From the NCBI GenBank assembly GCA_964606895.1, contig CAZSHX010000038.1, positions 1 through 44,498 on the forward strand: DNA of 44,498 nucleotides. Reading direction: 5' to 3'. The position numbers and the translations under genes were made by a program. Shown one piece after another: positions 42,379-44,498 of this stretch. The notes beneath the pieces were generated by a model that worked only from the letters and a program-made list of their open reading frames with translations, was not told where the DNA came from and did not search any database. Each line of letters starts with the position of its first letter. Positions within the stretch are counted from its first letter, which is position 1. The DNA is from CAZSHX01 sp964606895 (GTDB lineage Bacteria > Bacteroidota > Ignavibacteria > Kapaibacteriales > UBA2268).

Positions 42379-42662
42379 ATACATAGATTACAATATCGTA
42401 TGTCCACCTTTAAAAATAGAAATTAAGTTAGAAAAAAACTTGAATTTTTCACTTTTTTTAATAATATGGAAAATAATTACAAAATATTTACAATTTCGTA
42501 AAAAAATGAAGTTATAAAAGCATTTTTTTTTTTATATTTGTTTAATATAATGTTAGTTTTTACAAAATTAATAGTCAGTTATTAATTTGTCGTTTTAATA
42601 GAGAAAATAGTAAGATAAGAAATTGGATTTTAATATTTGTTTTCAATAATCAAGGAGTATTT
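42379..42662. other. AT-rich leader region upstream of the SprB-repeat gene
   Basis: 284 bases of very AT-rich DNA without a gene. It contains the TATATTTG -7-like box at 42533-42540 and ends in the ribosome site AAGGAGT 7 bases before the ATG at 42663. The implied leader of roughly 115 bases shows no convincing structured element. Confidence 0.6.
42533..42540 (+). promoter_or_regulatory. Likely Bacteroidota-type -7 promoter box
   Basis: TATATTTG is an exact match to TAnnTTTG. No TTTG is found at the -33 position. The T run directly before it may replace that contact. It is the only exact -7 box noticed in this intergenic region. Confidence 0.4.
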
Positions 42663-44498
42663 ATGAAAAAACTATCCTTCTACTTAGCCTTCATGGCTTT
42701 GGTTTGTTTGCTACAGACAGAACTGTATTCAACTCCACCTACTGCACCAGCTTATAATATTATCTTCAGCAGCGTTACAAAGACAAGCATGAAGATTGGT
42801 GTTACCAAAGGAAATGGTGATGGAAGATTAGTTGTTCGATATGATGCGGCAACTGCCGTATCGCCAACAGCACCAACAGGTGGTTCAATTTACATAGCTG
42901 GCAACACCATAGGTTCAGGTGCAAATATGGGAACTGTCATTGCAAATCTTGCAAATCCAAACTGGAAAACTAGTGTAACCGGTTTGACACCTGGAACAAC
43001 ATATTTAATAATTGTCTATGAATATGTGACAGATGGAGACTTACCAAATCCTGAGTATAATACTCCATCTCTTACTACTAACCCCAGAACTGTCAAAACA
43101 ATACCAAATCCTCCAACTTATTTAAATGTTGTTCCCTGTACTGGAATTGGACCAACATGGTTTACTGCAAACTGGACAGCCGCAGTAAATGGTAGTGACG
43201 GTTATTATTTAAAAGTATCAACTGATAATGGGTTTAGTTCATTGGTTGATATGTACGAACCATCAGAAGTTGGTGCAACAACATCTTTAACCGTAGATGG
43301 ATTAATTATTGATACTGATTACTATTGGTCAATGAGAACATATTACGGAAATAGAACAAGTACGGATACTGTATATGGAACAAATGCTGTTCCACTTGCA
43401 GTTCATACACGTAATTTCTTCACATTTACCAACACAACAAAGACAGACGTTAGTTGTTTTGGTGGAAGTAATGGTACAGGAACTATTAACGTTACAAGCG
43501 GCGGTACTCCTTATTCTTATAAATGGAGTACATCTCCTCAGCAAACAACTCAGACCGCAACAGGTCTAACTGCAGGGACTTATACCGTAACTGCAACTGA
43601 TTTTTATTCTTGTACCCTTACAGGAAGTGTAACAATTACACAACCAAATGCAATAATAATCAGCAGTGTAACACCGACTCATGCTACATGTTATGGAAGC
43701 ACAGGCTCAGCACTCGTTAGTGCAAGTGGCGGCACAGGCACATTAACTTATACATGGTCAGGCACAGGCTCGGGTACTAATCCAAGAACAGGTTTAACAG
43801 CAGGTACCTACACAGTAAGTGTTAGTGACGCAAACAACTGCGGTCCAACAACAGCGACAGTAACAATCACACAGCCGACACAAATCGTAATGAGCAGCGT
43901 ATCACCTACTCATGCTACATGTTACGGAAGCACAGGCTCGGCACTCGTAAGTGCAAGCGGCGGAACCGGCACATTAACTTATACGTGGTCAGGCACTGGC
44001 TCGGGTACTAATCCAAGAACAGGTTTAACAGCAGGTACTTATACCGTAAGCGTTAGCGATGCTAACAACTGCGGACCAACAACAGCCACTGTAACAATTA
44101 CACAGCCGACACAAATCGTAATTACCAGTGTAACCCCAACTCATGCTACATGTTATGGCGGTACAGGCTCTGAAGTTCCATTTCTACCAACAGCCGAGGG
44201 TAAAGGTTCAATGACTAATGAATGGTTATTAGCATTACCAGCCGGCAGTACAGGCTCTGCATTAGTTGCAGTAACAGGCGGAACAGGTGCATATACTTAC
44301 ACATGGTCAGGTTCCGGTTCGGGAACTAACCCAAGAACTGGTTTGGTTGCAGGTACATACACAGTAAGTGTACGTGATGCAAATAACTGCGGTCCAATGA
44401 CGGCAAGTGTTACAATCACACAGCCGCCGCAAATTGTTATAAACAGCATTACACCTACTCATGCAACATGTTACGGAAGTACTGGCTCAGCACTGGTA
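42663..44498 (+). CDS. Giant secreted protein with FN3 domains and SprB-type repeats, C-terminus outside window
   Basis: An open frame of 612 codons from ATG 42663 to the right edge with no stop. The signal peptide is MKKLSFYLAFMALVCLLQTELYS. Two fibronectin-III-like domains follow at about 25-145 and 150-255 ('TSVTGLTPGTTYLIIVYEYV'; 'TSLTVDGLIIDTDYYWSMRT'). From about 262 on, SprB-type repeats of about 77 residues occur: 'DVSCFGGSNGTGTINVTSGG', then 'THATCYGSTGSALVSASGGT' and 'LTAGTYTVSVSDANNCG'. SprB is the gliding adhesin of Flavobacterium, and such repeats form long surface filaments exported by T9SS. A T9SS domain would be expected at the unseen C-terminus. AAGGAGT precedes the start. 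Confidence 0.9.
   Translation, partial: MKKLSFYLAFMALVCLLQTELYSTPPTAPAYNIIFSSVTKTSMKIGVTKGNGDGRLVVRYDAATAVSPTAPTGGSIYIAGNTIGSGANMGTVIANLANPNWKTSVTGLTPGTTYLIIVYEYVTDGDLPNPEYNTPSLTTNPRTVKTIPNPPTYLNVVPCTGIGPTWFTANWTAAVNGSDGYYLKVSTDNGFSSLVDMYEPSEVGATTSLTVDGLIIDTDYYWSMRTYYGNRTSTDTVYGTNAVPLAVHTRNFFTFTNTTKTDVSCFGGSNGTGTINVTSGGTPYSYKWSTSPQQTTQTATGLTAGTYTVTATDFYSCTLTGSVTITQPNAIIISSVTPTHATCYGSTGSALVSASGGTGTLTYTWSGTGSGTNPRTGLTAGTYTVSVSDANNCGPTTATVTITQPTQIVMSSVSPTHATCYGSTGSALVSASGGTGTLTYTWSGTGSGTNPRTGLTAGTYTVSVSDANNCGPTTATVTITQPTQIVITSVTPTHATCYGGTGSEVPFLPTAEGKGSMTNEWLLALPAGSTGSALVAVTGGTGAYTYTWSGSGSGTNPRTGLVAGTYTVSVRDANNCGPMTASVTITQPPQIVINSITPTHATCYGSTGSALV
43677..44498 (+). repeat. Tandem 231-bp coding repeats (SprB-type units)
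   Basis: The codons for THATCYG recur at 43677, 43908, 44139 and 44457. The first two intervals are exactly 231 bases. The third is 318 because an 87-base insertion occupies about 44172-44258. Units 1 and 2 are almost identical at the DNA level, so recent duplication or gene conversion is likely. The array continues beyond the window. Confidence 0.95.

Noticed and set aside
1..44498. tRNA, rRNA or tmRNA genes
   Set aside because: No cloverleaf-like or conserved ribosomal RNA sequence was recognised in the intergenic regions; a covariance-model scan could not be run.

Overview
This is chromosomal DNA from an AT-rich, Gram-negative bacterium of the Bacteroidota/Chlorobiota (FCB) group. The clues are several proteins with signal peptides and C-terminal type IX secretion (T9SS) sorting domains, a GWxTD-domain protein, SBBP, choice-of-anchor-D and SprB-type repeat proteins, a serine-palmitoyltransferase-like enzyme, and an MlaE permease. 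Many genes have clear Shine-Dalgarno sequences (for example at 12618, 21516, 23105, 38015 and 42663). That is less typical of core Bacteroidia and points towards Ignavibacteria/Kapabacteria-like lineages. This placement is inference from gene content. No rRNA, tRNA or CRISPR array was recognised.

Layout. 1-3.8 kb (minus strand): two small secreted paralogues, then a tight operon of threonine aldolase, hot-dog thioesterase and GH3 hexosaminidase. 4-11.3 kb: a GWxTD protein coupled to an LpxL-like acyltransferase, a PBP4-type peptidase, a GT87-like membrane glycosyltransferase, SAM hydrolase and a DUF6599-like secreted protein. 11.5-13.1 kb: the wreck of a DDE transposase, then a Cdd1-like helix-hairpin-helix protein and two CDGSH iron-sulfur proteins. 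13.1-17.7 kb (minus): a six-gene operon with a GNAT-like protein, an AAC(3)-like acyltransferase, ketoacyl-ACP synthase III, ACP, an SDR reductase and a deacetylase-like protein. It looks like a dedicated acyl-group or glycan-modification pathway. 17.8-20.8 kb: a large SBBP/T9SS protein.

20.8-27.6 kb: a segment bracketed by inverted, collinear intergenic repeat modules. It holds an acyl-CoA carboxyltransferase with a biotin carrier, an ammonium transporter, an orphan LuxR-type response regulator and a RelE-type toxin-antitoxin pair. At least six copies of a dispersed GATGCAAT repeat, a REPIN-like hairpin element and 9-bp-periodic motifs fill the spaces. 27.6-32.2 kb: a second T9SS protein and two membrane glycosyltransferases. 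32.4-37.8 kb: housekeeping genes (trmB, MlaE permease, an M16 subunit without its zinc motif, NUDIX hydrolase, an MGMT-like protein and an alpha-oxoamine synthase). 38-44.5 kb: two very large secreted proteins. The second runs off the window and consists of 231-bp SprB-type repeats, one of which carries an 87-bp insertion.

Taken together, the region is biased towards the cell envelope: surface proteins exported by T9SS, lipid and glycan acylation, membrane glycosyltransferases and peptidoglycan enzymes. The least explained parts are the 13.1-17.7 kb operon and the repeat system at 20.8-27.6 kb.
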